This document shows positions 24,001 to 34,269 of a stretch of 64,000 nucleotides of DNA, piece by piece. This DNA comes from Pyxicephalus adspersus. Taxonomy: Eukaryota; Chordata; Amphibia; Anura; Pyxicephalidae. The DNA is taken from NCBI RefSeq assembly GCF_032062135.1, contig NC_092859.1, positions 33,896,380 through 33,960,379 of the forward strand, given 5' to 3'. Every line of letters starts with the position of its first letter. Positions within the stretch are counted from its first letter, which is position 1. The translations under genes and the position numbers were made by a program. A model generated the notes under the pieces. That model was not told the DNA's origin. It ran no database searches and saw nothing but the letters and a program-made list of their open reading frames with translations.

Positions 24001-27000
24001 TGGTAAATTTTGAGTTTTGTGTGGAGTGTACTTTTTTTTTTTGAGATGAGGAAATCTGTTGATGGTTGAAATCTCACAATCATTCATCTACATTTAAAGT
24101 CAGGTAGGATTCATGTAAATTTCTTTTTCCCTTTACAGATTAAAGTGGATGAAAGTTCCAAGGCTACATACAAATATAGAAGGGAATCTAGAAGAATGCA
24201 ATGTAACCATTGGAAGCATATAATTGAGGTATACCCACATTAAGAAATATAATAAAACCAAATTAGAAACATGTAAATATGTGTAAACTTCTGAATAACA
24301 TATTAAATAGCACATAAAAAATCTGAGGTTACCTGAATGCAGAGATTGAAAATGGGGCTCTTTTTACTGCTCGTTTTCTGCCATTGCATAAATTGGTCTG
24401 ACACATTTCTGCAGGACCCAAAAAAATATCAACAATTATACAAAGTAAATTTAAAATGTTTGCAGCAGAAACCCTTGTTTTAGCTGCACACACTAAAATA
24501 AACATTTTAAGGCTTTATAATTTGGCAATTGGCAACTGTTTTTCAAGAATTTATATTTAATAGAAAAAACATAGGTTAATAATAAAACATTTTTTAAAAC
24601 ATTTAATTAAAAAGAGAAAAAAATAAAATCACTTGGGCTCAAATTGTGTATCTTTTTTGTTCCCCCTTTTTTACACAATATCTTTTCTACTATTAATTTG
24701 GTTATGATGGGTCATTTGCTCCTAAATAATCTTTTGTGCATTATAGTTGACCAGCAATAGTAGGTACATGTACCCATGTAAAGGGCCTGATTTATTAAAG
24801 AAATTCGTTCTGGGTCTCTAGGATCACCCAGCTTCACTGAGGAAAGTGTATCATCTCCAGCCTTGAAGAGCTTTATTAAATCCGGGCCAAAGTGTGTAGG
24901 AAACCCCTAGACAGAAAGTTTGGTATAACATTTACATGAGGTTACAGCGCCACCTAGTGGCCTGATTATAAACCAAGATTCTTTTTCTTATAGCATTTTC
25001 ATGTCAAAAAAAAAAAATTTATACTTAAGCATGGTTACCGAAAGATAAAAAACTTAAGATTGTGTAGAGCAGAGGTAGGCAAACTCCGGCCTTTAGGATG
25101 GATACGGCCTAGCCAGTATTCCAGTCTGGCCTAACGCCCCCTAATTATTTATTGTTGGATCCAGCCAAATTGAATGGTCGCATTATCGCACGTTCCCGCA
25201 ATATCATCAATATCATTGAGTTCCCGCACAGTAACCCCAATTACTTTGCCTAAAGAGCAGAAGCAACGCGCAGCTACCAGTCTCCGGAAGGTTGACCTCA
25301 AACGTCGTGTCTTCAACCCCGAATAGACTGACAAATTTTTCTTCGTCCAGCGCGGCAACAAAGCCCTGTGTTTAGTGTGCAACAACACCAACAGCACTTT
25401 CAAGCGGTCGGATCCCAAGGGGCATTTCGATGCCAAGCACGTGCACACGTACAGAGACTACACCGCAGATGAACGACTGAGGCTCCTCGCTTGCAGTCAT
25501 GGTCGGAAAAAATCTTTCCTTGGACACCTTGTTTCTTCTGGCCTAGTGTGCCTTCTTTACCTCCTGAAATGGCTTCACAAGGTATTATTATAAATATTAT
25601 TAATAAACAGGATTTATATAGCGCCAACATATTACGCAGCACTGTACATTAAATAGGGGTTACAAATGACAGACAAATGCAGACCTTGACACAGGAGGAG
25701 GAGAGGACCCTGCCCTGAAGAGCTTACAATTTAGGAGGTGGGGGAAGTCACACACTATAGGAGGGGAGATATGTAGTGGTGGGTAATAGTGGTTGGTTTC
25801 AAAAGACAGAATATGGTTAGGCAAGTTTGAAAAAATGGCCAGAAAGTAGGAGCAAGCCGAACAGGACGAGAGTCAGGTCAGCTCTAAAAAAAGTCTTGGA
25901 GCCGTGCGTGTAATGAGGTTATGAGGGAGGGAAGTCATTAGTAGGTCATTGAAGAAGCGAAGAGATCAGCTGGGGGAGTATTTTTCTATCAGGTCAGAAA
26001 TGTAAGTGGGACAAGAACTGTGGAGGGTTTTGAAGGCAAAGCACAGGAGCTTAAATTTGATTAGTTAGTGAAATGGAAGCCAGTGTAAAGTACTGCAAAG
26101 AGATGCAGCAGAAGGGATGCGGTGGTAAGGATGGATGAGTCTGGCTGCAGCATTCATAACAGATTGTAGAGGAGTCAGGTTAGTGGAATACCAGAGAGGA
26201 GGATGTTACAGTAGTCCAGACGAGAGATGATAAGAGCATGTACAAGGAGTTTGGTGGTCTCTGGAGACAGGTTGGGTGGATTTTGGAGATGTTGCGTAGG
26301 TGAAAGTGACAGGACCTGGAAATGTTCTGAATATGGGGGGTAAACGAAAGGGCAGAATCAAAGGTGATGCCAAGACAACGTGCCTGAGGGGAGAGCCGAA
26401 TGACAGTATTGGTAACAGGAATAGATCGGGGGGAGATTTGGAATTTGAGGGGGGTGGAATGATGAGTTCTGTTTTATCCAGGTTGAGTTTCAGGAATCGG
26501 TCAGACATCCATGATGAGATGGCTGACAGGCAGCATGAGACCCTATCCAGGACTGAGGGAGACAGGTCAGGGGTGTACAAATAGATTTGAGTGTCATCAG
26601 CATACAGATGGTACTGTAAGCCAAAAGAGGATATGAGAGAGGAGGTGTACAGAGACCAGAGGAGAGATAAGAGTTATCTCTCCTCTGGTTGCGCTATGTC
26701 TTGAGGGGACAGGAGGTCCCCATTGTGATGGGGTTCTTTGGGATGACAGCACTGATATCTTTTGTGCTTGTCATATCAACCCCCCTCCTTTGTTAGGGCA
26801 TCGGATTCCACTCCGCTGCCCTGGACCTGCACTACGGAGGAATTCTTCCTCCCATTTATAGGTGAAAACACAGCGAGGACGAGGTTTCAATAAAATTCAA
26901 AAGTATTCACTCCCAGAGGAGGGTTTAGAGGCGTCTTCCCACCTCCCATCTCTGCCACACACCACTTTGTATTGATACATTATCACTATGTAAACAAATA

Positions 27001-30000
27001 AGACTTTCGTTTAGGGTGGAAGCCAGAATCCTTCACTGCGCTCGTGCGAGAATTAGGGGGTATGCGCGCTCGTGCGAGAATTAGGGGGTATGCGCGCTCT
27101 AATCCTGACATACTCAATTTACTAGAATACAAAAAGAACGGCCAGCCCACAGCTGCAGTCCCCTGGTGGCTGGCTGCGGACACGCTGTTTTTTCTCCACG
27201 AATTTCACCAACAAAAATGTAAGTACATTCATCTTATAAGACCCACCAAACAGCTCATAATTATCTTTAGCACTATTTATATATAAAATAAGTCTACTTA
27301 CATATTATCCATATTTTTATCTTCCTGTGTTCATCTTTTAGACTCTCGTTTGGTTAAAACAAACCTTTCATTACTTACCTCTTCCCAATCCAAATACTTC
27401 TATATACTCTTTTCCACACAACAATATAAGTACTATTAATTTTTCCTATCATTATTACATCGACTATATATATTGATCATTTATAACAACCTAAGCCTCC
27501 AATCCTACCCTTTTATTGATTGACAGATCGAAACCTTAATATTATAACCTACCCTTTAATCTCATTGAAAGCACTGAAGCCCATTTAAACAATAACACTG
27601 TTTAACACAGCTAAAGGTAAGAGTTAGTGTTATATACAAACAAAAATGATAACAATACATCTCTTTAGCATATACTCCATGCTATTTATTAATATACTTT
27701 GTTTGTCTTATTCAAACAAATGATGTTAGAAAATATTTGAGTACAACCTATTTTTGGTCTCCAATTCCATTTCCTGGCGCTTCATAACACCTTTTATGTA
27801 CATTTAATTTGTACAGTACTCATACACCTTTATTAGTAAAACAAGAAATGTTACCCTGTTAATATTTAATGAAAGTATCAATCATATAAGGTTGTAGCCT
27901 GGTTCAGTATCTCTCGCAACTTGTAATGGGATAAAACAGAATGTAACATAATTCCATGTTTATCACCTCAATATACCATAGTATATAATTGTATCCTAAT
28001 TACCTATGCATTTATTGTACAACCAAAAAAGACAATATGTCAGTAGTCATAACGTGCTTGTCAGTACTAAAATATATCAACAGAAAAGGTTTGAATGATA
28101 AAACATCATTCAAACTTGGTGGAGTAGAAGCATTAAGTGTGAAGATCTATCTTGATTCTAATTGTAGTAGAATATGTCAGTGTCACCACCTCCAAGGTTA
28201 GGTGAAACTTATTCTAGGGCTGAAAAGAAAGTACTGTCAGTGTCAAAATTATGAGGCTTATCTACATGGTAGCTGATTGGTGCTAGCATTTTTCACGTTC
28301 TTATTGCATAAACGTGTTCATAGATCCTCTTTCGGAAAGCTCTTTTTGTTTTTCCCACCTAATAAGATCCACATTTACAGGTAAAAAGATATACAACTCC
28401 CATAGATGAGCAATCAATGTCGTCTAAGTCCATGTATGGTATTGTTGGGGAGTTGAGGTATTTGTTGTTCCTTGATCCATCAGCAATGTGGACATTTTCC
28501 ACATTTATATGTGCCGGATGGTAATGTTTTAGAGTGGGTTACTGCGTGGGGATTATAGTGGCTAGAGGTAGAGGTAGAGGTCAAGAAATCTTTTAATGAG
28601 GGGGATTTTCTAAAGGTAATACTTGGTGTGGGTTGTAAAAATTTGGCTGTATTGGGATCCCCTAATAGGATGTGCCAATTTTTAAGTGATTTTTTTTAGC
28701 ATATTCTCTATTGAATGTAGTGATCACCCTTACGGTTTCACTTGAGATAGATGGTTTCTTTTGAAACAGAAGATGCTGGCATGCAGAGTAGTTTTGGTGC
28801 TACGATATGCTTTCTTGAGTAGTTTGTCTTGCGAGTAGTCTTTCTCTTAGTGCCTTTTATTCTCTATTGAAGTCTGAATCGTCGGTGCAGTTTCTCCTAA
28901 GTCTTAGATACTGGCTTAAAGGTATACTTTTTAATGGAATGGGGTGAGTATTTGTTGCATGGAGGATAGTATTACCAGCCGTTTCCTTCCTGTATAGTGT
29001 GGTGCTGACCCGACCTGGTGATGTAATTCTAATATAAGTATCAAGAAATTATACTTTTTCTTTATCAAACTGCATAGTAAATTTGAGAGTACAGGTATTG
29101 TTTTGAATGGCTGAGAAAATTTCCATAGTAAGGATTCAGAGTTTGTCCAGATGACAATGTCAATGAGAATATCATCTAAATAACACTTCCAAGTACTAAT
29201 ATATTGTTTATAGGTGTGTAAATTGGAATCTTGGAACAAGTGTGCCCATGACCACCCCTTGAATCTGTAGGTATAGTTGATCATTGAATGCAAAAATATT
29301 TTTGGTCAGAATGTACACCAATAATTGAACCGTAAAGTCATTGAAGGCCCCATTGTGAGGGCAGTGATGATTTAAGTTGCTCCGTATCATTTCCAAGCCA
29401 TTTCTGTGAGGAATACTACAATGAAGTGCCTCCACGTCTATTGTAACTAAGAGGGAGTCAGGGGAGATAGAAAGGTCTGATGTAAAATTAGGAAGTTCCA
29501 TCGTGTCTTTTAAGTACGATGGTAGATTCACTACTAATGGTCTTAAATATGTATCTACAAGTTTGCTTGCGTTAGAAGCAATAGAGCCAATCTCTGAAAT
29601 AGTAGGGTGGCCAGATGGGTTTGTCTCAAGTCCTTGTGCACTTTCAGAAGGGCATAGAAGGTGGGAATAGTTGGATATTTGGTATAAAGATAGTTTTTCA
29701 TGTTAGTGTCAATGGTCCGTAATGTGTGTGCGTTATTGATGATAGATTATTATTGAGTATAGAATTTGTCAATGACATTATTTGAAATTTCTTTATACCA
29801 TTCTATGTTCTGTAAGATTTTATAACATATTGATTTGCTTGGTTTCATGACAATATTTCTGTTAGTCCTATGAATATTCAGTGCTTTTTGAAGGGTGGGA
29901 TTAATGTTTTCTGGTTGTCCTGTGATTAAGGGTTTCCAGTTTCTAATGTCCTGAGTAATCAAGTTGATAAACGTTTGAAGGTGGGGATATGTTTGAATGG

Positions 30001-33000
30001 GTAGATTGAAGGTAGATTTGGGTGCCTCACAGGGATGGATGTTCCCAAGTTTCTAGTTTGGGAGAGAAGTGGTTGCTTTGTGGGCTTACATTTTTGTTCA
30101 ATATTTTCAGTAATCTGTGAGTTAGAATTGTAAGACGGAGTTTGTGAATCAATGAGTAGTTGATTGTAGGTTTCATTTTCGTCTAGTAATTCATGGAAGA
30201 TTTTAGGATTTTTAAAATCTTGAGTGTCAAATTAACTAAACTGATTTTGGTAGCGTGAATTTAGGTTGGGGTTGTGACTTGTCAAACATTACCTTAAGAG
30301 TTAAATTCCTGAATAAATAAAATTCCAAATACTTGAATGTCTTTGATAAAGTCAGCAATAATTTGTCAGCAATAAGTGAGAGCAATAATTTCAGCAATAA
30401 GTCAGCAATAAGTGAGAGCAATAATTTCTTGTTTATAGTAGTTAATTAGTATGTACATAAGAGATTCAGAACATTTAATTAACAATTTTTCCTACTCGGA
30501 TCTGATTATTCAGGATTCTTTATATTAGGAAATAGTTGTAGCCTAAGCCCTTGGGAATTACATTCTTTTACTATGTATGGGCAGCTTGAAATTGGTGAGT
30601 CTTTTGTAGACAAGGCGCTTAAGAAGTTTGGAAACATATGGGAGAAGGGAGATAAGACGGTAGCTAGAAGGTAGGGAGGGGTGTAGTGAAGGCTTCTTCA
30701 GGATAGGGAAAAATATGGAATGTTTTAAAGCAGAGGGGTAGATACCAGTAAAAAGGGAGAGGTTGAATAGTTCAGTTAGGGCAGGGGCAAGGGTGGAGGT
30801 ATGGGCACGGAGGGAATGGGGTCAAGCGGACAGGTAGTAGATGGAGATAATGAAAGAAGAGAGGAGACTTCATCTTTAGTAACAGAGTTAAGGGAGGTCA
30901 GTGATGACTTACAGGTGGAAGGGGTGGATATGGATAGAAGTGTGACTGAAACTACTACTGTGTTTCCCCGAAAATAAGACACCCCCCGAAAGTAAGCCCT
31001 AGCAGGATTTTTGGCTGTTTTCGAGCAAGCTTGAAATATAAGCCCTCCCCCGAAAGTAAGCCCTATTGGCTTCTTCGGAGGGTGTGGTCACGTGGTACAC
31101 GGAGGGATACCAAGAGGAAGGAGGGAGCAGAGAGAGACAGAGAGCAGGAGATTTCAAAAGCACTGGAGCAAGGGGTGAAGAAATCGCAGGGTTAATTAAC
31201 CTACAGTACTCTGGTGTGACACAAGCAGAGATTGGTGGATTCTCTTTTCAAAAGGTCCTTGCTAGTATTTCATTCATTAGCAGCAATGCATATTTATTAA
31301 TTGATTTTTTTTTTTGCTTTTACTCGAGTTTAACATGTAACTCTATGAGTCACATGTTAATTGTCAGCACATTTTCTTGTTATGTTGCACTTGTTTGCTT
31401 ATGAAGCTGTGTGTTTTTTTTCATTACTCATTTATGTCTGTGATTTTGACAGGTAACACAGAGGTATCTTTCTATAGTAATATTGGTTGCAGGTTTTGGT
31501 AAATACAGATTTTTGTACATGAATAAATATAGATTTTTTGTGAGAAAAATAAGACATCCCCTGAAAATAAGCCCTAGTGAGATTTTCAGAGGTAAAATAA
31601 ATATGACACTGTCTTATTTTCGGGGAAACACGGTAAAACCAAAAGATCAGCTTTACATCCAGGCTATCGGCATTCTTGCTGTGGCTGTGTTGTTTCACAT
31701 GAATTCGCGAAATATGTATAGCTGGGTTTATTTTGTGCAGAAAGGGGAGACTTTTTCAACTTTAAAGTATTACTTCTTTTATTACAAGTAAGGGACTTCC
31801 TTTTGAAAGCTTTTATTTTAACAATTATTTTTTTAATTAGTCACTAATAGGTATGGCAGCACACCAGACCATTTATTATTCTGAAGGAGAAAACTCATGG
31901 ATAGCAGCAATAGTGTGGGAAAGGCAGTGGGAAATCATATGTTTTCCAGTCTATAATGTGAGTCTATTTATTTTTTTACAGCTATTGACAAGTATAGATT
32001 AATTTAGTTGTCAGTCTCAAGTCTTTCTTTTTCCTTTTTTTAGAACACTTTGTACCAAAGCTTACCTATGAAATCCAGACGGTAGTTGAACTTAACTGTT
32101 GAAAATTCAACAAAGCCATGGGGATTTTCTCGATAACGCTTTTCAACCTCTTGACTTGTGATAGAGCAATACTCAGATGGAACAGTCTGAAAGATACCAA
32201 AACAATAAAAGCCATTTAAAGACGAAACAAAGCGAACCATAGACAACAGGCAGGGAGGCCTCATATGTAACATGTGAACAGGTAACATTAACTGTGTTCA
32301 AAAATAAAAGTTTTCTTTTAGATAATAAATATCAGCTAAAAGTTAATCTTAAAAAACTGTTAAAAGTTAAAACATCAGTCATCTGAAAATAACTGTGATT
32401 CAAAGCAACATATTTTGTCTCCAATGTCAAAGATGCAGAACAAACCTGTTAACTCAAAGACATGTCATCTTCACATAGACTGGCTTAGTCCTATAATAAT
32501 AATAAAATTAAAAATAGTAAAAGTGTTCTTTTACTATTGAACTCTTTTTTCTTGAACAGGTATTTGGTAATGGTGCTCTGTCATAAAAGACCTCTTGGAT
32601 TTCCACTTCCCATTGAAGTGTAGAAAAGGTAATAAAGCAATGGGGTAGTGCAGAATAATTATAATGTACAAAGTACAGTAAAGAAATCAGAAAAAAATGA
32701 ATATTGGATGATTATAGTAGGATGAAATCTAAGTGAGAGCTGTGGATTGCCACCCTCTACACAACTATATTGCTGTTGTTTTTCTACTAAAAGCCTAAAA
32801 GTTTAAATCTGTTTTGATATGGTTAAGATACCAGGGAGTTTTTTTTGGTTGATATAGTAGAGATACTGTAGCAACGGGAGAGTGGGAGAGTAGTAAGATT
32901 GTACCACCACCACCACATAGGGAAAATGCTGCTTTATTTCCTAGGGGATGAGCTGGACATAACGATACCCACCTTTCCCCATGGTTGTGTGACAGGCATT

Positions 33001-33728
33001 GATCCAGTCCTCTGTCCCCTCTACAAAAAATGGAATTTTCACAGGCCCTCCTACAAGTGGCCACACATGATCCTAATGACATAGATGCTTGTCCTGCACT
33101 AAGTACATGGCAGATATGACACCATCCAGAACAACAAGACCAGTATGAAGAGAGGCTTTGGAAGAAGATACACTTTCATAAGTGAAGCCGGGTGATCCAG
33201 CAAACCTGGAATGGATTTTTTAAAAGTCATTTGCTATTTGCTAGCAAATGTTTTCAATTGTGGACCAGATCCATTGCAGGTTTGTTGGATCACCCAGCTT
33301 CACTGGTGAAAGAGTATCTTCTCCAGCCTTGAAGAGCTTTAATAAATCAGACTCATTATAACACTTAGAGGTGTATTTATAAATGATTTATAAATGATTA
33401 TTAATAAATTATTAATTCTGATTCTGGTACAGTGTTAAAGCCTGGGCAGTGATTTCTATAGGAAGAAATCCAAAATAAACTGTTTTCTAGTTTATTTAAA
33501 AAAATGATCCCAATAAAAGAAAAAAATCCTCATGTTTCATCTCTCTCTACAAAGTAGCCAGCACATAATATTACCTGTTACTAAATACAAACCAGTAATA
33601 GTTACCTCAAACATATGCCATTTTCCACATTCTGCCAAGTAAAACCATCCCCACTGTGTTTCTGACACATCCATTTCTTCAGACACATCAGGCTTACCCA
33701 CTGTGTGTGCTGGTAAGCCATATTCAAC
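20700..33728 (-). CDS. parp11: PARP11-like mono-ADP-ribosyltransferase (WWE plus ART domain)
   Basis: Transfers ADP-ribose from NAD+ to proteins; mammalian PARP11 acts at the nuclear envelope and in interferon signalling. Coding exons in transcript order: 33728-33606, 32186-32066, 24408-24333, 23239-23167, 23068-22938, 21798-21647, 21010-20700. All have AG/GT borders and join in phase. From ATG at 33674-33672 the protein is 310 residues, somewhat shorter than human PARP11. The WWE domain begins [20 protein letters not shown]. The linker carries [18 protein letters not shown] and [10 protein letters not shown]. The ART domain has the NAD-binding His in [10 protein letters not shown], the Tyr in [23 protein letters not shown], and ends [12 protein letters not shown]. 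These blocks follow vertebrate PARP11 closely, including the short WWE-ART spacing. The reading frame is open upstream of this ATG to the exon border, so an N-terminal extension from another exon is possible. Confidence 0.95.
21081..21270. repeat. Two identical 95-bp direct tandem copies
   Basis: Units 21081-21175 and 21176-21270 both start TAGATAGCAGCCTTTCTATT and both end AGGGAAGGAGTGTC. I see no difference between them. The duplication lies within the last PARP11-like intron, 70 bases upstream of the terminal exon acceptor. Confidence 0.9.
21647..21798 (-). CDS. parp11: PARP11-like ART exon with the catalytic histidine
   Basis: Acceptor TTCTCTTCAG, donor GTAAGA. Encodes a Lys-rich segment, [20 protein letters not shown] and [24 protein letters not shown] holds the ART motif I histidine. 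Confidence 0.95.
22938..23068 (-). CDS. parp11: PARP11-like exon, start of the ART domain
   Basis: Acceptor TTTTTTCAG, donor GTAAAC. Encodes [20 protein letters not shown] and on to [12 protein letters not shown]. The [18 protein letters not shown] block carries into the next exon. Confidence 0.93.
23167..23239 (-). CDS. parp11: PARP11-like exon before the ART domain
   Basis: Acceptor TTACAACAG, donor GTAGAC. Encodes [20 protein letters not shown] then AQPYQ. Confidence 0.92.
23485..23683. mobile_element. Fold-back MITE (CCTGATTTATTAAAGC family), copy 1
   Basis: Ends GGCCTGATTTATTAAAGCTC and its inverted copy GGAAGTTTTAATAAATCAGG. Arms carry the ACACTTTCATCAGTGAAGCT and GATCCAGCAAACCTGAAATG words and their complements. 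About 200 bp and noncoding; intron of the PARP11-like gene. Confidence 0.85.
24333..24408 (-). CDS. parp11: PARP11-like linker exon
   Basis: Joins after a 7.7 kb intron. Acceptor GTCCTGCAG, donor GTAACC. Encodes [20 protein letters not shown] and SISAF. The RAPFSISAF block is diagnostic for PARP11. Confidence 0.92.
24783..24888. mobile_element. Fold-back MITE, CCTGATTTATTAAAGC family, copy 2 (deleted centre)
   Basis: GGGCCTGATTTATTAAAG at the left and CTTTATTAAATCCGGGCC at the right. The left arm is mostly lost, leaving the right-arm words GGATCACCCAGCTTCACTGA and CCAGCCTTGAAGAGC. Confidence 0.8.
25070..25584 (+). mobile_element. hAT transposon 5' fragment with BED-type zinc finger
   Basis: Starts CAGAGGTAGGCAAACTCCGG, a hAT terminus close to CAGNGGTNGGCAA. 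A plus-strand frame at about 25340-25490 reads [20 protein letters not shown] and on to [11 protein letters not shown], a C-x2-C...H-x4-H BED-like finger as at the N-terminus of hAT transposases. The element stops where the L2-like LINE begins at about 25585; the rest of the transposase is not seen beyond it. Confidence 0.7.
25585..26690 (-). mobile_element. L2-like LINE, 5'-truncated, antisense
   Basis: The 3' tail AATAAACAGGATTTATATAG lies at the low-coordinate end and the sequence runs back into coding sequence. Minus-strand frames give RT C-terminal and palm-adjacent blocks, e.g. [20 protein letters not shown] followed by KTELI, typical of the L2/CR1 group. Stops and gaps interrupt it. 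Located in the third-exon-side intron (24408-32066) of the PARP11-like gene. Confidence 0.82.
26655..26689. repeat. Perfect 16-bp inverted repeat with 3-bp loop
   Basis: Arm ACCAGAGGAGAGATAA (26655-26670), loop GAG, exact complementary arm 26674-26689. It sits exactly where recognisable LINE sequence ends. Confidence 0.9.
27040..27095. repeat. 28-bp CpG-rich tandem duplication
   Basis: Two copies of a unit starting GCTCGTGCGAGAATTAGGGG (27040-27067 and 27068-27095), then a partial GCTC. CpG-dense compared with the AT-rich surroundings. Confidence 0.85.
27100..28240. other. AT-rich intron sequence, nothing recognised
   Basis: No exon of the PARP11-like gene or other feature. It borders the Penelope-like element and may include more of it. 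Confidence 0.4.
28250..30240 (-). mobile_element. Penelope-like retroelement remnant (RT plus GIY-YIG)
   Basis: Minus-strand frames give, in order, [20 protein letters not shown] (about 29940), [19 protein letters not shown] (about 29440), a [10 protein letters not shown] block (about 29260), and an intact YLDD catalytic box at 29182-29171. Near the 3' end (about 28415-28305) a frame reads [13 protein letters not shown], then a stop, then [19 protein letters not shown], matching the GIY-YIG endonuclease of Penelope-like elements. Frameshifts and stops show it is dead. It lies in the PARP11-like intron. Confidence 0.8.
30340..30430. repeat. Imperfect short tandem repeat (AGCAATAA units)
   Basis: Repeated GTCAGCAATAAGTGAGAGCA-type units alternating with AGCAATAATTT. 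Confidence 0.7.
30595..30957 (-). mobile_element. L2-like LINE, internal RT fragment
   Basis: Shares the block GACAAGGCGCTTAAGAAGTT with the copy near 52720. The minus strand encodes [20 protein letters not shown] and [11 protein letters not shown], the start of the L2/CR1 RT domain. It ends at the mariner-type MITE. Confidence 0.75.
30958..31633. mobile_element. Mariner-type MITE with CCCCGAAAATAAGACA ends
   Basis: Left CTGTGTTTCCCCGAAAATAA and right (reverse) CCGTGTTTCCCCGAAAATAA are near-identical inverted repeats of about 24 bp, each flanked by TA (30956-30957 and 31634-31635). Subterminal copies of the AAGTAAGCCCTA word recur inside. The TA duplication fits Tc1/mariner. The interior (about 676 bp in total) encodes no transposase that I recognise. 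Confidence 0.82.
32066..32186 (-). CDS. parp11: PARP11-like second WWE exon
   Basis: Acceptor ATCTTTCAG, donor GTAAGC. Encodes [20 protein letters not shown] and continues to NYRLDFI, the second half of the WWE fold. Ends in phase 1. Confidence 0.92.
33150..33353. mobile_element. Fold-back MITE, CCTGATTTATTAAAGC family, copy 3
   Basis: AGAAGATACACTTTCATAAG and GATCCAGCAAACCTGGAATG in the left arm; the inverted versions in the right arm end at AGCTTTAATAAATCAG. The extreme left end is degraded. Located in the first coding intron of the PARP11-like gene. Confidence 0.82.
33606..33728 (-). CDS. parp11: PARP11-like exon with start codon and first WWE strands
   Basis: Acceptor CTATTTCAG, donor GTAACT, phase 0 at both ends. 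The WWE frame reads through [19 protein letters not shown] to KWHMFE. The ATG of EEMDV matches the position of the internal methionine in human PARP11. A second frame through this exon is also open (see findings). Confidence 0.9.
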
Positions 33729-34269
33729 CTGAAATAGTAATCACAATTAGGTAAAAAAACATTGTTTAATATGTAAACAATCAACATCATAAGGATTCTG
33801 TCTGCAATCACATTCTATTTAGTGTAATGCAGTTCCAGTACCTCCACAATTTCACATCCACTGTAGGAGATTTTCTAATATATGGATGATATACCATTCA
33901 TGAAAATAAAGTATGGGATTCCTTTTCACATTCTATTCTTTTTAAAGCTTGAGTCTGATAACTGTATTGTTTTCATACCCCTTTTGCACATAGAAGTTCA
34001 TCAAAAAAAAAAAAACAATAAAGTTTATCAATAGCCAAAACATTTTGTTAGCTTTGGACACAATATAGAAAAATAGGAACCTCTGTCAAGATGGCCATGG
34101 TCATGCAATGGAGGAATAAGGATTAGTCTCATTTGACCTTGCCCCACATGGCTAGCTAAACATTATACTTCTGTCTGGATCTGCTAATTTCTTTCTTTGA
34201 CTAAACATCCAGTCTCAGTCCTGGTTATTATTATAATATCCACTGATATTTTAGTTCTTAACAGACATC

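Noticed and set aside
26206..26580. 124-residue minus-strand ORF as a host gene
   Set aside because: The sequence ([18 protein letters not shown]) is RT of the L2-like LINE.
33602..33811. Minus-strand ORF starting at 33811 as a separate small protein
   Set aside because: It is an alternative frame over the PARP11-like WWE exon extending into the intron. Only the overlap with the exon is of interest.
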